DNA of 64,000 nt from Hyphomonas adhaerens MHS-3 (GTDB lineage Bacteria > Pseudomonadota > Alphaproteobacteria > Caulobacterales > Hyphomonadaceae). The translations under genes and the position numbers were made by a program. The stretch lies in contig NZ_ARYH01000001.1 in the NCBI RefSeq assembly GCF_000685235.1, forward strand, positions 1,178,001 to 1,242,000. Direction: 5' to 3'. Below the pieces are notes generated by a model that was given only the letters and a program-made list of their open reading frames with translations, was not told the origin of the DNA and made no database searches. Below are positions 36,320 to 44,903 of the stretch, in pieces. Within the stretch, counting starts at the first letter, position 1. Every line of letters starts with the position of its first letter.

Positions 36320-37750
36320 ATGTTCAAATACTTGAATAAGTTGAGCTGCGCGCTCTACTTGGGGGCGATTTTCTGTCTGCCGTCGGTGGCCGGAGAAAAT
36401 ATCCTCCTGTTCGGTGGACTCTCCTACATTGATGACGAGACGACGCCGGTGATGGCCGCCATGCTGGCTGACGATGCGCGCGGTCCGCTGTTGGAGGAGG
36501 GCGATGCGATCATCGATTTCTCCTTCGATGCGGTCGGGCAGGTCAACGGTTCCGGCGGCCTGCCGAATATTTCAAACCGCGGGATTGTTCATAATGAAGA
36601 CCAGGCGTGGACAATCGCCACGGACCTCGGTGCCACACGCGCCGCCGGGCAGCTGATCCCGGCGCTCCAGTTGTACAGTGAACATGTCTTCGGACTGCTG
36701 GCGCTGGCCAATTACGAGGATGTGGTCGTTCAGACGCTGACTTACAGCGATCCTCGTACGGGCGAGCGCAAGGCTGCAAAAAAGAGGACCTATATTGTCG
36801 GTGTCAGTGCCCTGATCCTCGATCTTGATCCGGAGACCAGTTACCGGCGCATCCTGATGTCCTCCTCCGATCTGGGGCGCTTCGAACTCGACCTGCCGGA
36901 GCATGTCGATCCGACCGAGGCGCAGAAGGTGGCCGCCTACCGGATGGCGTACCAGAACGCCATTTCGGGTGCGCTCTACAAATTGCGCAAAGCCGGAGAT
37001 CTTGACGCCGACCGAATGGAGGGCCGCCTCAACAATATGGTGACCGGCTTCTCCATGAAGGAGGCCGCGCCGGCAGAACTCATGAACTACGACTTGGCGC
37101 GCATGCCGACCGGAAGCCAATACCGGCAAAACATGTGCACCATTCCGGATGGTTGCACATCGGCGATCTGCCGGAAGCGTGCCGCCATGCTGATGCATGC
37201 ATTCACATCCAGTCTTTCAGAAGCGGGCTTGCCGGTGTTGCCGCCGATCACCGCCGAATATGCAGGTGACATTACTGCGGGAATTGAGCTCAATCTCAGC
37301 CTGTTCGGGGACGCATCCCGCCTTCTGGGCGACTCCCAGTCAATCCGGATCGACCCGGCGGATGCCGCCACGAAATGGGTTGTTACCTGGCGCGGCTCCA
37401 GGGCCGAAGACCGCCCCAATGAACGGTATCCTGACCTCTTCACCAACCGGACCTTCACCACGATGATCGGGTATGTGAAGGGAAAAACCGGGTTCGATGG
37501 GTGCACGGATGTATACGATTTGCAGCGCGACCCGCCTGATGCCGACGTCGATGCAAATTCTCTGGGCTGCGCCGTCGAGACGATCATCAACAGCCAGGGG
37601 GAGCCTGGCCGCGGAGCAGAGCGCGACTTCTACACACTTTCTGCACTCGATCACGTACTTAAAATAGGGGGTCAACTGACCAATGAGCGTTCGTCACGTA
37701 ATATTGAATGCAAGCCGTTCGCTGGTGCTGATCAGTATGCTCTGCGCTGA
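36320..37750 (+). CDS. Exported protein of unknown function (CsgG/LpoB-like look)
   Basis: The product (476 residues from the ATG at 36320) has a signal peptide ending near PSVAGENIL. I do not recognise a family. The body is alpha/beta with AKKRTYIVGVSALILDLDPE and YRMAYQNAISGALYKLRKAG, and the second half carries cysteines (MCTIPDGCTSAICRKR). The arrangement faintly recalls CsgG/LpoB-like periplasmic domains. Its 3' end overlaps the next gene by 68 bases in another frame. Confidence 0.6.
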   Translation: MFKYLNKLSCALYLGAIFCLPSVAGENILLFGGLSYIDDETTPVMAAMLADDARGPLLEEGDAIIDFSFDAVGQVNGSGGLPNISNRGIVHNEDQAWTIATDLGATRAAGQLIPALQLYSEHVFGLLALANYEDVVVQTLTYSDPRTGERKAAKKRTYIVGVSALILDLDPETSYRRILMSSSDLGRFELDLPEHVDPTEAQKVAAYRMAYQNAISGALYKLRKAGDLDADRMEGRLNNMVTGFSMKEAAPAELMNYDLARMPTGSQYRQNMCTIPDGCTSAICRKRAAMLMHAFTSSLSEAGLPVLPPITAEYAGDITAGIELNLSLFGDASRLLGDSQSIRIDPADAATKWVVTWRGSRAEDRPNERYPDLFTNRTFTTMIGYVKGKTGFDGCTDVYDLQRDPPDADVDANSLGCAVETIINSQGEPGRGAERDFYTLSALDHVLKIGGQLTNERSSRNIECKPFAGADQYALR

Positions 37751-38636
37751 GGCGGTGACCGGAACAGCCCAGGCCGGGCAATTTCCGCAGTCGGTGAACG
37801 TGCCGGTTTCGGAGCGCAGGGCGTGCACCAGCAAAGCCATGATGCCTCTGGCGGCGTCGAAGGCGGTCTACAGGTCTGCCGTGGAGAAATTCTCCGCGTC
37901 CGACGAGAAAGCGAGGTCTGTTGCTGACAATTGGAGCGGGCTGATCGAAGGCAAGCCGAATCTGATGGAGAAGGCAACGTATCGCGATGGAAGGTGTCTC
38001 GCGACCTTCGCTGTTTCCACAAATGATGCCGCCATTTCCCAGGCCCTGTCCCAGGATGCCTTTTGCAATCGCCCCGCGGCGGTTCTGACGCGCGTCATTG
38101 TCGAAGGGGAGGAGGGGCAATCCGCACCGCTCTCCGCGGAGGCGCACCAGCACTTTCTGGACGCGTTCGCAGGCCGGGATTTCGCGGTCATCGACGTATC
38201 GGAACAGACGGACATATTCCGTGAGCCCATCAGAGGGTCCGCCACCTGCTCCTATACCGGGGACGCGGATGGGTGTGAGGAAAGGGGGCACACATTGTCA
38301 GAAACGATTCTCGAGATTCTCGGCAATACCGATCTCATCATGGATGCCTACGAAGATGAAAACATAAGGGGAGAGAAATACCTGCCATTGGCAGAGGGCG
38401 GAGTGTTCAACTTCGTCACGATTTCCGTGTCACGGGCGCGGAACCAGCTCGCTTTCACGGCCACGACGAACAGTTACAAAGTGTCGGATCGCGATGTCGC
38501 CTGGGCTGTTCCTCCCCAGCAGTTTGCGATGCGGAAACGTCCGCCACGCACGGAAGCGGACATCCTTGACGATGCATTCCACAAGATCGCGGAAAAGGTC
38601 GCGCTGGAGAGCGCGCTCCGATGCACGGGGCAATAG
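37683..38636 (+). CDS. Exported protein of unknown function
   Basis: The 317-residue precursor has a signal peptide with a likely cut after TAQAG. It contains five or so cysteines (RRACTS, GRCLAT, DAFCNR, ATCSYTGDADGC). The beta-rich part VNFVTISV-like FNFVTISVSRARNQLAFT and a helical end (DILDDAFHKIAEKVALESAL) also occur. I recognise no domain with confidence. The start lies within the end of the preceding gene (68-base overlap), which suggests translational coupling. The start could instead be the ATG at 37737. Confidence 0.6.
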   Translation: MSVRHVILNASRSLVLISMLCAEAVTGTAQAGQFPQSVNVPVSERRACTSKAMMPLAASKAVYRSAVEKFSASDEKARSVADNWSGLIEGKPNLMEKATYRDGRCLATFAVSTNDAAISQALSQDAFCNRPAAVLTRVIVEGEEGQSAPLSAEAHQHFLDAFAGRDFAVIDVSEQTDIFREPIRGSATCSYTGDADGCEERGHTLSETILEILGNTDLIMDAYEDENIRGEKYLPLAEGGVFNFVTISVSRARNQLAFTATTNSYKVSDRDVAWAVPPQQFAMRKRPPRTEADILDDAFHKIAEKVALESALRCTGQ

Positions 38637-38688
38637 CCCCCGCCAGAAACAGACCAAAGAACAATTCAGGACAATCAGGAAACATACC

Positions 38689-39618
38689 ATGTCAAACAAA
38701 TTTCTCCACAAGGCCTCTCTTTCCATCGCATCAGTCTTCGTGCTGTCAGCCTGCGCCTCAACCGGATTGCCGCCCATGTCCTTGGATGTGGGAGTGTTCG
38801 GGAAGCCGGTGGACGTCGCAGTCAAAGTCACCGCCTCTGCGACGCAAGTCCAGGGGTGGTGCTTTGCGCCGCCACAAAGACGGGACTTTACCGGGCTTAT
38901 GGCGGAAGGGGCGTATCTGCTTGAAATGCAGAACTATAATCGCAATGTTTCGAAATATGATGTCTGTTCGCTGAGGACGCCTGCCAAGCAGCTGGTGGCG
39001 GCAGCCGAACTCTCCAAGTTTACGCTTGTCGCCATTGCTGACACACTTGCTGAAACCGCCAAGGCGCAGGCGCTGAAATCCGACAGCATCAACGAGATCG
39101 CAGAACGTCTGAAAGTGACGCCAGCCTACGATCTGGACTTCGAGGCAGAGAGCAAGAATCTGAGTGCAGAAATCGCCAAGCTCCAGAGTGCGAAATCGGC
39201 GCTCGGCGAGACAGTGACACTGACTCCTGAAGCCTACAAACAGATTGCAATCGCCCAGGCCAAGCTGGATGCCGCGGCAAGCTATATGGGGCAGATGCTC
39301 GGCACGTCGATCGTTGTCGGCAAGTCGGTCTACCAGATGACCGAAAATGAACGGCAGGTCGTGTTCCGGGATGCGGCAGCCACCTACAAGACAGACGTGC
39401 CGGAGGACGCTTTTGCCGGCTTCTTCAGCGATGTGGGCAATATCGCCCAGGGGACCATTGCCGGCGCGAGTGGGCTGACCAAGGCTGCTATCAATCTCGG
39501 CGCAGTCGAGAAACCCGAAGATGTCAAGATCCTGGAGTCAGAGTTGGAGTCGGCCGTGACGCTGACCAACGCCGAAGCCAAGAACATCATCAAGCAAATC
39601 GATGATGGCAGCCTGTGA
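38689..39618 (+). CDS. Lipoprotein of unknown function
   Basis: The 309-residue precursor has a lipobox (VFVLSACAST, Cys about 22). The mature protein is mostly helical with long Ala/Lys/Glu segments (DFEAESKNLSAEIAKLQSAK, KQIAIAQAKLDAAASYMG), suggesting coiled-coil packing against a membrane or the cell wall. The ATG at 38689 starts 52 bases after the preceding stop. I recognise no family. Confidence 0.65.
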   Translation: MSNKFLHKASLSIASVFVLSACASTGLPPMSLDVGVFGKPVDVAVKVTASATQVQGWCFAPPQRRDFTGLMAEGAYLLEMQNYNRNVSKYDVCSLRTPAKQLVAAAELSKFTLVAIADTLAETAKAQALKSDSINEIAERLKVTPAYDLDFEAESKNLSAEIAKLQSAKSALGETVTLTPEAYKQIAIAQAKLDAAASYMGQMLGTSIVVGKSVYQMTENERQVVFRDAAATYKTDVPEDAFAGFFSDVGNIAQGTIAGASGLTKAAINLGAVEKPEDVKILESELESAVTLTNAEAKNIIKQIDDGSL

Positions 39619-39650
39619 GGTAAATTTTCGGCTTTCAGGAAGGGGTCGGC

Positions 39651-39675
39651 AAAAAAACACACCAACCCGACCCCT
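39651..39675 (+). repeat. A7/CCGACCCCT element, copy 1
   Basis: Seven A (39651-39657) are followed after nine bases by CCGACCCCT (39667-39675). GGGGTCGG just upstream (39642-39649) can pair with CCGACCCC as a hairpin. A second copy lies at 42518-42543. Both sit 35-50 bases before an exported-protein gene. Confidence 0.4.
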
Positions 39676-39722
39676 GACTGTTTCGAGCCGCTGAAGTTCA
39701 AAAGTTCTGTGAGGAAATAGCA

Positions 39723-40649
39723 ATGAAAAAGCAAATTTTGACCGCCCTGGCTGCCGGCATGATCGCCCTGACAGGGGCCATGTCCGCCCACGCCGACACA
39801 CCCAAGCGCATGATCAATGTGTTGGTGCTCTCCAATGACGCTGACCCGGACAGCCTGCCGGCGTCCAACTATGCGTCCCGCACCGTGGTGGATGAGCTGA
39901 AGGAGCAGATGCGTCCTTACGGTTACAACATCATGGATGTCGACACGATGATGGCCAATCTTGGCTGGAAGGAACTGGGGAACCGGATCAGCCGCCGTGA
40001 CAAGATGGAACTGGTTCTGGCAAGCTGCTCTGACGGCGTGTCCAAGGTCTGCCCGCGCATGGTGGCGTTTGTTGAGACCCGTGTGGATGTCCGCAGGGTC
40101 GGCAATACCGGCGCCTTCGCCTTCCTGAACATGTCCGGTGACATTGTGGACGCCCGCAACGGCACATCCCGGGGCAAGTGGCGCCCGGTGGAGGACAAGT
40201 TCACGACGCCATACCCATGCGCGCATGCCTGTGTGGACCGGGTGGTCGCCAACAACGCCTACAATGTTGCGGCGGAACTGGGCGATTCCCTGCGTATCCT
40301 TCTGGATGACTCGCTGAATGCCCTGGAGCCAGTGCCATCCTATCCGTCGCCACAAGCCGATGGAGACCTGCGTACGGACTACGTCATCACGTTCCGCAAT
40401 TTCACCTTCGGTGAAACGGGCGCGATGCTTGATATCATGGAAACCCAGTTCGGTGGAAATGCCGAACTCGGCGAGAGCGTGAGCCGGTCCAAATTCTGGC
40501 AGCAGAACTACACGTCAGACCTGAACAATACCGAACTGACGTCGTACCTCTACCAGCTGATGTCCGACATGGGGTATACGGAAGAGGAATTCCGGATGAG
40601 TGTCGACGGAAGCGACATCGAAATCGCGAAGCTGGGGCTTCGGCGCTAA
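39723..40649 (+). CDS. Exported two-domain protein: CsgG/LpoB-like N domain plus FRNF domain
   Basis: The 308-residue precursor has a signal peptide (AMSAHADTP). Residues of about 28-200 look like the CsgG/LpoB-type fold: RMINVLVLSNDADPD, SRTVVDELKEQMRPYGYNIM, VAFVETRVDVRRV, then CAHACVDRVVANNAYNVAAE. Residues of about 220-308 form a second domain (YVITFRNFTFGE to IEIAKLGLRR) that recurs as the entire mature part of the next gene product. The fold call is by eye. A role in envelope assembly is inferred. Confidence 0.65.
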   Translation: MKKQILTALAAGMIALTGAMSAHADTPKRMINVLVLSNDADPDSLPASNYASRTVVDELKEQMRPYGYNIMDVDTMMANLGWKELGNRISRRDKMELVLASCSDGVSKVCPRMVAFVETRVDVRRVGNTGAFAFLNMSGDIVDARNGTSRGKWRPVEDKFTTPYPCAHACVDRVVANNAYNVAAELGDSLRILLDDSLNALEPVPSYPSPQADGDLRTDYVITFRNFTFGETGAMLDIMETQFGGNAELGESVSRSKFWQQNYTSDLNNTELTSYLYQLMSDMGYTEEEFRMSVDGSDIEIAKLGLRR

Positions 40650-40656
40650 TACAAGT

Positions 40657-40685
40657 CGGCCGCCACTGAAAAGTGGCGGCCGTTT
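40657..40685 (+). terminator. hairpin terminator or attenuator
   Basis: An 11-bp perfect stem (40657-40667 with 40672-40682) closes a GAAA tetraloop and is followed by TTT. It lies between the two FRNF-domain genes and may limit read-through. Confidence 0.6.
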
Positions 40686-40708
40686 GCCTGGAACAGAGGG
40701 GACCTTCC

Positions 40709-41101
40709 ATGACACTCCGCAAATCACTTATCGCAGCGGCTCTGGCGGTGCTCGGTACCACGGCATGCGCCTCCACTCAGTACCCGCCGGCCGGTCAGCA
40801 TGCCGCTGACCTGAAGCCTTACACGATCACGTTCAGGAATTTCAAAGCGGCAGAAGTCCTGGCTTTCCTTTCGTCGATCGAGACCGGTTTTCCCGGTACC
40901 AACTATATCGGCGAGCATGAAGGCGGACCCCGGGCCTGGCGGCAAAACCTGATGTCGTCGCTGTCATCAACGGAGATGCACCGGGCGATCTACGGAGAGC
41001 TCATGCGCGGCGGCCTGACGGAAGACGAGATCCGCATCACGGTCCGGGAGCAGGGCCAGATAGAAGTGGCAAAACTGGGTCTCCGGCGTCTCAGCCAGTG
41101 A
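40709..41101 (+). CDS. Lipoprotein consisting of a single FRNF-type domain
   Basis: The 130-residue precursor has a lipobox (LGTTACAST, Cys about 20). Its mature part aligns along its length with the C-terminal domain of the preceding product: YTITFRNFKAAEVLAFLSSI against YVITFRNFTFGETGAMLDIM, and IEVAKLGLRR against IEIAKLGLRR, with a shared W..NL/NYxS.L..TE middle. This is a tandem paralogue. I do not recognise the domain. GAGGGGA precedes the ATG at 40709. Confidence 0.68.
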   Translation: MTLRKSLIAAALAVLGTTACASTQYPPAGQHAADLKPYTITFRNFKAAEVLAFLSSIETGFPGTNYIGEHEGGPRAWRQNLMSSLSSTEMHRAIYGELMRGGLTEDEIRITVREQGQIEVAKLGLRRLSQ

Positions 41102-41130
41102 TTCCCGGAAAAGACAGAGAGCAAACGACC

Positions 41131-41676
41131 ATGAAGATACCGGCTTATATTCCACTCCTGCTGCTGGCAGCCTTGCCTGCCAGCCTGGCGCACGCCGCTG
41201 GCCCCACTGATATCCAGAAGGAGCATTATGCCCGCACCTGTACCAGTCTCTACAACGCAGCCGTACTGGGCACAGAAGACATTTCGATGGTGGCGACCGA
41301 CACGGTGAAGGCGCGCATTGCGGCAGGCGGAAACGGCAAATCCGTTCCGCAGCTCGTCAAGCCGCTGGGCGGCGTTGAATCCCTCGGCATCAGCGACCTG
41401 GTGCACCTCAACTATGGCGACGTGTTCGTGTGCCAGTTCAGGCATGTCAAAGGCTATTCCGTGTGGAATATTGCCTATTCTCCGATGACGCACATGGTCG
41501 AAGACATTTCGTTGAAGCTGGTCGCCGATCCACCTCCGCCGCCGCCCAAACCGGTGCCAAAGCCATCCACTCAGCCGGCCACTCAGGCGCCCGGGCCTAC
41601 GAGTTCGGCACCGGGAAATACGCCGGCCACGCCGTCTCAGTCAGAAGCCTGCAAGATGTTCCCGGACCTATGCTGA
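41131..41676 (+). CDS. Exported small protein with Pro-rich tail
   Basis: The 181-residue precursor has a signal peptide (ASLAHAAGP). The compact domain of about 110 residues shows VESLGISDLVHLNYGDVFVC and YSVWNIAYSPMTHMVEDISL, which faintly resembles DUF3887-like cystatin-type folds. A Pro/Thr/Ser-rich tail (PPPPPPKPVPKPSTQPATQ) ends in a Cys-containing KMFPDLC. The tail may span or bind peptidoglycan. Its stop overlaps the metallopeptidase start by seven bases. Confidence 0.62.
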   Translation: MKIPAYIPLLLLAALPASLAHAAGPTDIQKEHYARTCTSLYNAAVLGTEDISMVATDTVKARIAAGGNGKSVPQLVKPLGGVESLGISDLVHLNYGDVFVCQFRHVKGYSVWNIAYSPMTHMVEDISLKLVADPPPPPPKPVPKPSTQPATQAPGPTSSAPGNTPATPSQSEACKMFPDLC

Positions 41677-42467
41677 ATTCACTTTCAAGACGACAAGTCG
41701 CAGTTGGCCTTTGCAGCTGCGGTGCGGCAGGGCTGCTGGGCGGGCACGCCCATGCTGCGCCAGGTGGCGGTGGCTGCAGTCTGACGGTTGCGGAATATGA
41801 AACCATTGTCGCCCCAACGGCCAGCGACTTTGCATTTGCGGCGCGAGACATCGGCCTGAGTGGGGAATCTGGTACGTCGGGGGACAGGCATTTCGATCAG
41901 GCGCTTGCGATCACTCTGATGAAACTCAGCAAGACGTTCGGTGTCCTGCCGTCCTTCTCTTTTTTTGAAGAGGACCGCGGGATCAACGCCTTTTTCATCC
42001 CCGTCAAGCGGACGCCCGGCCGGCCTGATGGTGCGGTTGCCTATGGGCGCAAACTTCTGAAATGGCAGACTTCCGATGGCGTTCCCAATGTCGGACGGGT
42101 TGTCGGAGTGTGCGCGCACGAATTCGGCCATGCGCTCCAGCACAAGCGCGGAACTATCGATAAGCTCAAGAGCATGTCGAACGGCAGCGCGTTTCGAAAT
42201 GAGCTGCATGCCGATTTCCTGGCCGGGTATTTTGCCGGGATCCGGAAACTGGAAAAGCCAGACTTTCCGGCAGCGGAAATTGCCTATGGACAGTTCACGG
42301 TCGGCGACGACCAATTTGACTCAAAGGGCCATCACGGCACGCCAGAGCAGCGGGGAGAAGCGGCCCGCCAGGGGTTCAAACAGGCTTATGAAAGTAAGGT
42401 GAGCCTGGATGAAGCGTTCGAGACCGGCTTTCGATATGCCAAGGCGCAGAAGCTGCAGAAACCCTGA
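41670..42467 (+). CDS. Tat-exported HExxH zinc metallopeptidase
   Basis: The 265-residue precursor has a twin-arginine signal (SRRQVAVGL) followed by GGHAHAA. The mature part has the zinc motif CAHEFGHALQH (His150, Glu151, His154) and downstream NELHADFLAGYFAG, whose Glu178 is the likely third ligand. A further GDDQF...HGTPEQRGEAARQGF-like region is shared with the YpfJ-type neutral zinc metallopeptidases. Substrates are unknown. It starts seven bases before the end of the Pro-tailed gene, so the two are coupled. Confidence 0.8.
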   Translation: MLNSLSRRQVAVGLCSCGAAGLLGGHAHAAPGGGGCSLTVAEYETIVAPTASDFAFAARDIGLSGESGTSGDRHFDQALAITLMKLSKTFGVLPSFSFFEEDRGINAFFIPVKRTPGRPDGAVAYGRKLLKWQTSDGVPNVGRVVGVCAHEFGHALQHKRGTIDKLKSMSNGSAFRNELHADFLAGYFAGIRKLEKPDFPAAEIAYGQFTVGDDQFDSKGHHGTPEQRGEAARQGFKQAYESKVSLDEAFETGFRYAKAQKLQKP

Positions 42468-42476
42468 GCAGGGACA

Positions 42477-42508
42477 GGGATGTGCTGCGAAAGAATGCAG
42501 CACATCCC
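42477..42508 (+). terminator. strong hairpin after the metallopeptidase gene
   Basis: A 12-bp perfect stem (42477-42488 with 42497-42508) closes an 8-base loop just after the stop. There is no T tract in either direction, so it may be a Rho-dependent or processing hairpin rather than a classical terminator. Confidence 0.5.
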
Positions 42509-42517
42509 TCAATCGGG

Positions 42518-42543
42518 AAAAAAAGTGACCGGCGCCGACCCCT
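42518..42543 (+). repeat. A7/CCGACCCCT element, copy 2
   Basis: Seven A (42518-42524) are followed after ten bases by CCGACCCCT (42535-42543), 35 bases before the transglycosylase-like gene. It resembles the element at 39651-39675. Confidence 0.4.
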
Positions 42544-42577
42544 ATAACAGGTGAAAGTCCTGAAGGAGTCAGATCAC

Positions 42578-43384
42578 ATGTTGAAAATTTCAACCAAAAA
42601 CAAGGCGATTGCCGGTACTGTATCCCGCGCCATCTCTGTTGCGGCCCTCGCTGCGGCTGTCATGAGCGCCCCCGCCTGGGCCGATTTCGACCGCATGAAC
42701 GGCCGCTCTGTTGTTGCGGCGTGCGGCGAAGTCCCATCCGCAGACATGAAGAAGAGCATCATCGACGCCGCACTCGCCTATGGCGTTGAACCTGAAGTGG
42801 CCCTTGCGGTCGCCAAGGCGGGATCGGATTTCGCGCCGGATGCGCGCGGTCCCGCAGGTGGCCTGGGTGTCATGCAGGTGCGCCCGGTCATGGCGGAGCA
42901 GGCCTTTGGTGTCGATGCTGACGCCCTGTGGGATACGGATCGGAACATCGATATCGGGACGAGCCTGCTGAGCCAGCTTTACCGCTATTCCGGCGACAGC
43001 TGGGAGATCGCGCTTGCCCGTTATGCGAATGCCGGCGCCAGCGACGAGGGGAGGGCGTTTGTGGATGCGGTTCTGGATATCCGGGACGGGTATCATGCGA
43101 ATTGGACCGTCCAATGCTACGTCCGGTATCTGGCAAACGGCCATGTTCTGGCCGGTTCGCCGTCGCCGCTGGCCGCGGACGAAACGTTTGACCGCCAAAT
43201 TTTGCAGCAACGGCGCCAGCGATACGCCAACAAGGGGATAGTGCTTCCAGAAGCGTCGTCGACATTCTATCCATACGGGTATGATCGCCGCCAGCTGGCG
43301 TTGAAAGAGCGCTTTGTTCAATCGCTCGAAGACCATCGCAGCTGGAAACAGAGCCTTGAGGCCAGCTACTACGACTGGGACTGA
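42578..43384 (+). CDS. Lytic-transglycosylase-fold protein lacking the catalytic Glu
   Basis: The 268-residue precursor has a signal peptide (SAPAWADFD). Residues 60-160 follow the SLT pattern, with ALAVAKAGSDFAPDARGPAG then GLGVMQVRP, and RYANAGA for the usual AYNAG. Where active enzymes have ESxF, this protein has GSDF (Gly82 in place of Glu), so it is probably catalytically dead and may bind glycan only. The extra C-terminal 110 residues are not recognised. AAGGAG supports the ATG at 42578. It is the first of four closely spaced genes. Confidence 0.75.
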   Translation: MLKISTKNKAIAGTVSRAISVAALAAAVMSAPAWADFDRMNGRSVVAACGEVPSADMKKSIIDAALAYGVEPEVALAVAKAGSDFAPDARGPAGGLGVMQVRPVMAEQAFGVDADALWDTDRNIDIGTSLLSQLYRYSGDSWEIALARYANAGASDEGRAFVDAVLDIRDGYHANWTVQCYVRYLANGHVLAGSPSPLAADETFDRQILQQRRQRYANKGIVLPEASSTFYPYGYDRRQLALKERFVQSLEDHRSWKQSLEASYYDWD

Positions 43385-43386
43385 AC

Positions 43387-44886
43387 TTGACTGTCATCAA
43401 CCTTCACCGAACCCTGGTCACTGAAGTGCGCGACATGTTGCAGGCACTGTATGGCGATGTTTTTTCGGACAGGATGATCGACCGGATCGTCCGCCGCCTG
43501 TTGGCTCCGAAACGCCTGAAGCAATGCAAGCGCCTCGCTTACTTCGTGGCTGCGGTCGGCGGGGCAGGTATCGACCCGCTTGAAGTTATATTTGCCGAGT
43601 CACCCGCTGCATCGAAAGCCATCGGCAAATTGCGCCGGGATGGAGACCTTTCCGGCGCGGTATCCGTGTCAGACGCACAGATCGGGTTCCGGTGCCTGGA
43701 TGGAGAGATTTTCGAGATGCCGGCACAACACATCCCGGAACTCATCTGTACGGCGCATATCGTTGCCGAATGGCTGGAGGCTGATGGACTCCATGCCTTT
43801 ATCGACGAAGTCGCGGCAGCTGAAGACGATCGCGGCCGGATCGAGCATGCTTCCGAAGGGCTTGCTGCCAAGGTCGACCGTTTCCGCCAGAAACGGATGG
43901 GCTCGTCTTCAGCGGCCATGAAGCGGAAATCCGTGCTCGATTTCCTGCGGACCTCGTTCGATGGCGAAAAGTTCGGCGCCTCTGACATCACCAGCGAACA
44001 CGTCAGGGCTTATTGGGCAGAGTATTGTGACACCCGAAACCTGGATGTCCGCACCTATGAAGGCGTACACGAACTGTTTCAGCTATTCGTGGAAGTCCTG
44101 GATGAGGCGCTGACCGTGTCTTTCTCTCCGGAACTGGATACAGCCGGTATGGCGTGGAAAATCACAGGGCAGGAAGACTGGATGGCGTTGCGCGAGGAAG
44201 CCGGCCGCTTGAAATTCCTGTTCCCGAAGCAGATCGACGCCGGCAAGCCCTTTACCGATGCACCGGCATGCGCGTGGCGGCTCAGGCATTCGGCCATCTG
44301 GTCGGAATGCTACTCTCCTGTTCAATCCCATCTGCGGGAAGGGATGGGGGCGAACTCCTATCGCAATGCATGGTCGGAAGAGCGGGACTGGAACCATGCT
44401 CTCGGCGTTGTGCAGACTCTCTCGGAAAAGATGCAGGAAGTCGTCCTTGCCGTGCTCCACATGCTGATCCAGACGCAAGGTACGGGGGCGATTCAGCTGG
44501 CGTATCATCTCGAAGGCGACCGGATCGTCGATGAGTCGGTGTACAGCCTGAATCCGGAAACGGCCACTGAGGAGGAGATCCTGGAATTTCAGGCGGTCCA
44601 GATGGAACAGATCTGCTCGTCCACGGACGAGCCTTACAAGACCTTGCGCGAGACAGCGGAAAAAGCCTGGCGCAACATCCAGCGGCAGGGCTTCAAGCCC
44701 GCCGATATGGAAGACATCAAGTTTATGGAAAGTGTGGACGTCCTGTCTGCGCGCATCTGCGGGGCAGCCGAGTTTCTCTCCCGCCTTTCCCGGCAATATC
44801 AGGAGACCCACCCTGCCGAGGCCGAGATGATGGCGGTCCGGGAAGAGTTCGATGCCGTATTCCGAAAAATTTACAGGCCGTCATAG
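43387..44886 (+). CDS. Large soluble protein of unknown function
   Basis: The 499-residue product has no signal or membrane segment and is mostly helical. I recognise no family. It contains a basic stretch near 165-185 (RFRQKRMGSSSAAMKRK) and Trp/Glu-rich segments in the second half. It starts with TTG at 43387, two bases after the preceding stop and with only a weak GGGA before it. It is 17 bases upstream of the next gene and in operon with the Lon-like protease gene, so it may be an adaptor or substrate of that protease. Confidence 0.65.
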   Translation: MTVINLHRTLVTEVRDMLQALYGDVFSDRMIDRIVRRLLAPKRLKQCKRLAYFVAAVGGAGIDPLEVIFAESPAASKAIGKLRRDGDLSGAVSVSDAQIGFRCLDGEIFEMPAQHIPELICTAHIVAEWLEADGLHAFIDEVAAAEDDRGRIEHASEGLAAKVDRFRQKRMGSSSAAMKRKSVLDFLRTSFDGEKFGASDITSEHVRAYWAEYCDTRNLDVRTYEGVHELFQLFVEVLDEALTVSFSPELDTAGMAWKITGQEDWMALREEAGRLKFLFPKQIDAGKPFTDAPACAWRLRHSAIWSECYSPVQSHLREGMGANSYRNAWSEERDWNHALGVVQTLSEKMQEVVLAVLHMLIQTQGTGAIQLAYHLEGDRIVDESVYSLNPETATEEEILEFQAVQMEQICSSTDEPYKTLRETAEKAWRNIQRQGFKPADMEDIKFMESVDVLSARICGAAEFLSRLSRQYQETHPAEAEMMAVREEFDAVFRKIYRPS

Positions 44887-44903
44887 CCTTGGAGGATTCA
44901 ACC

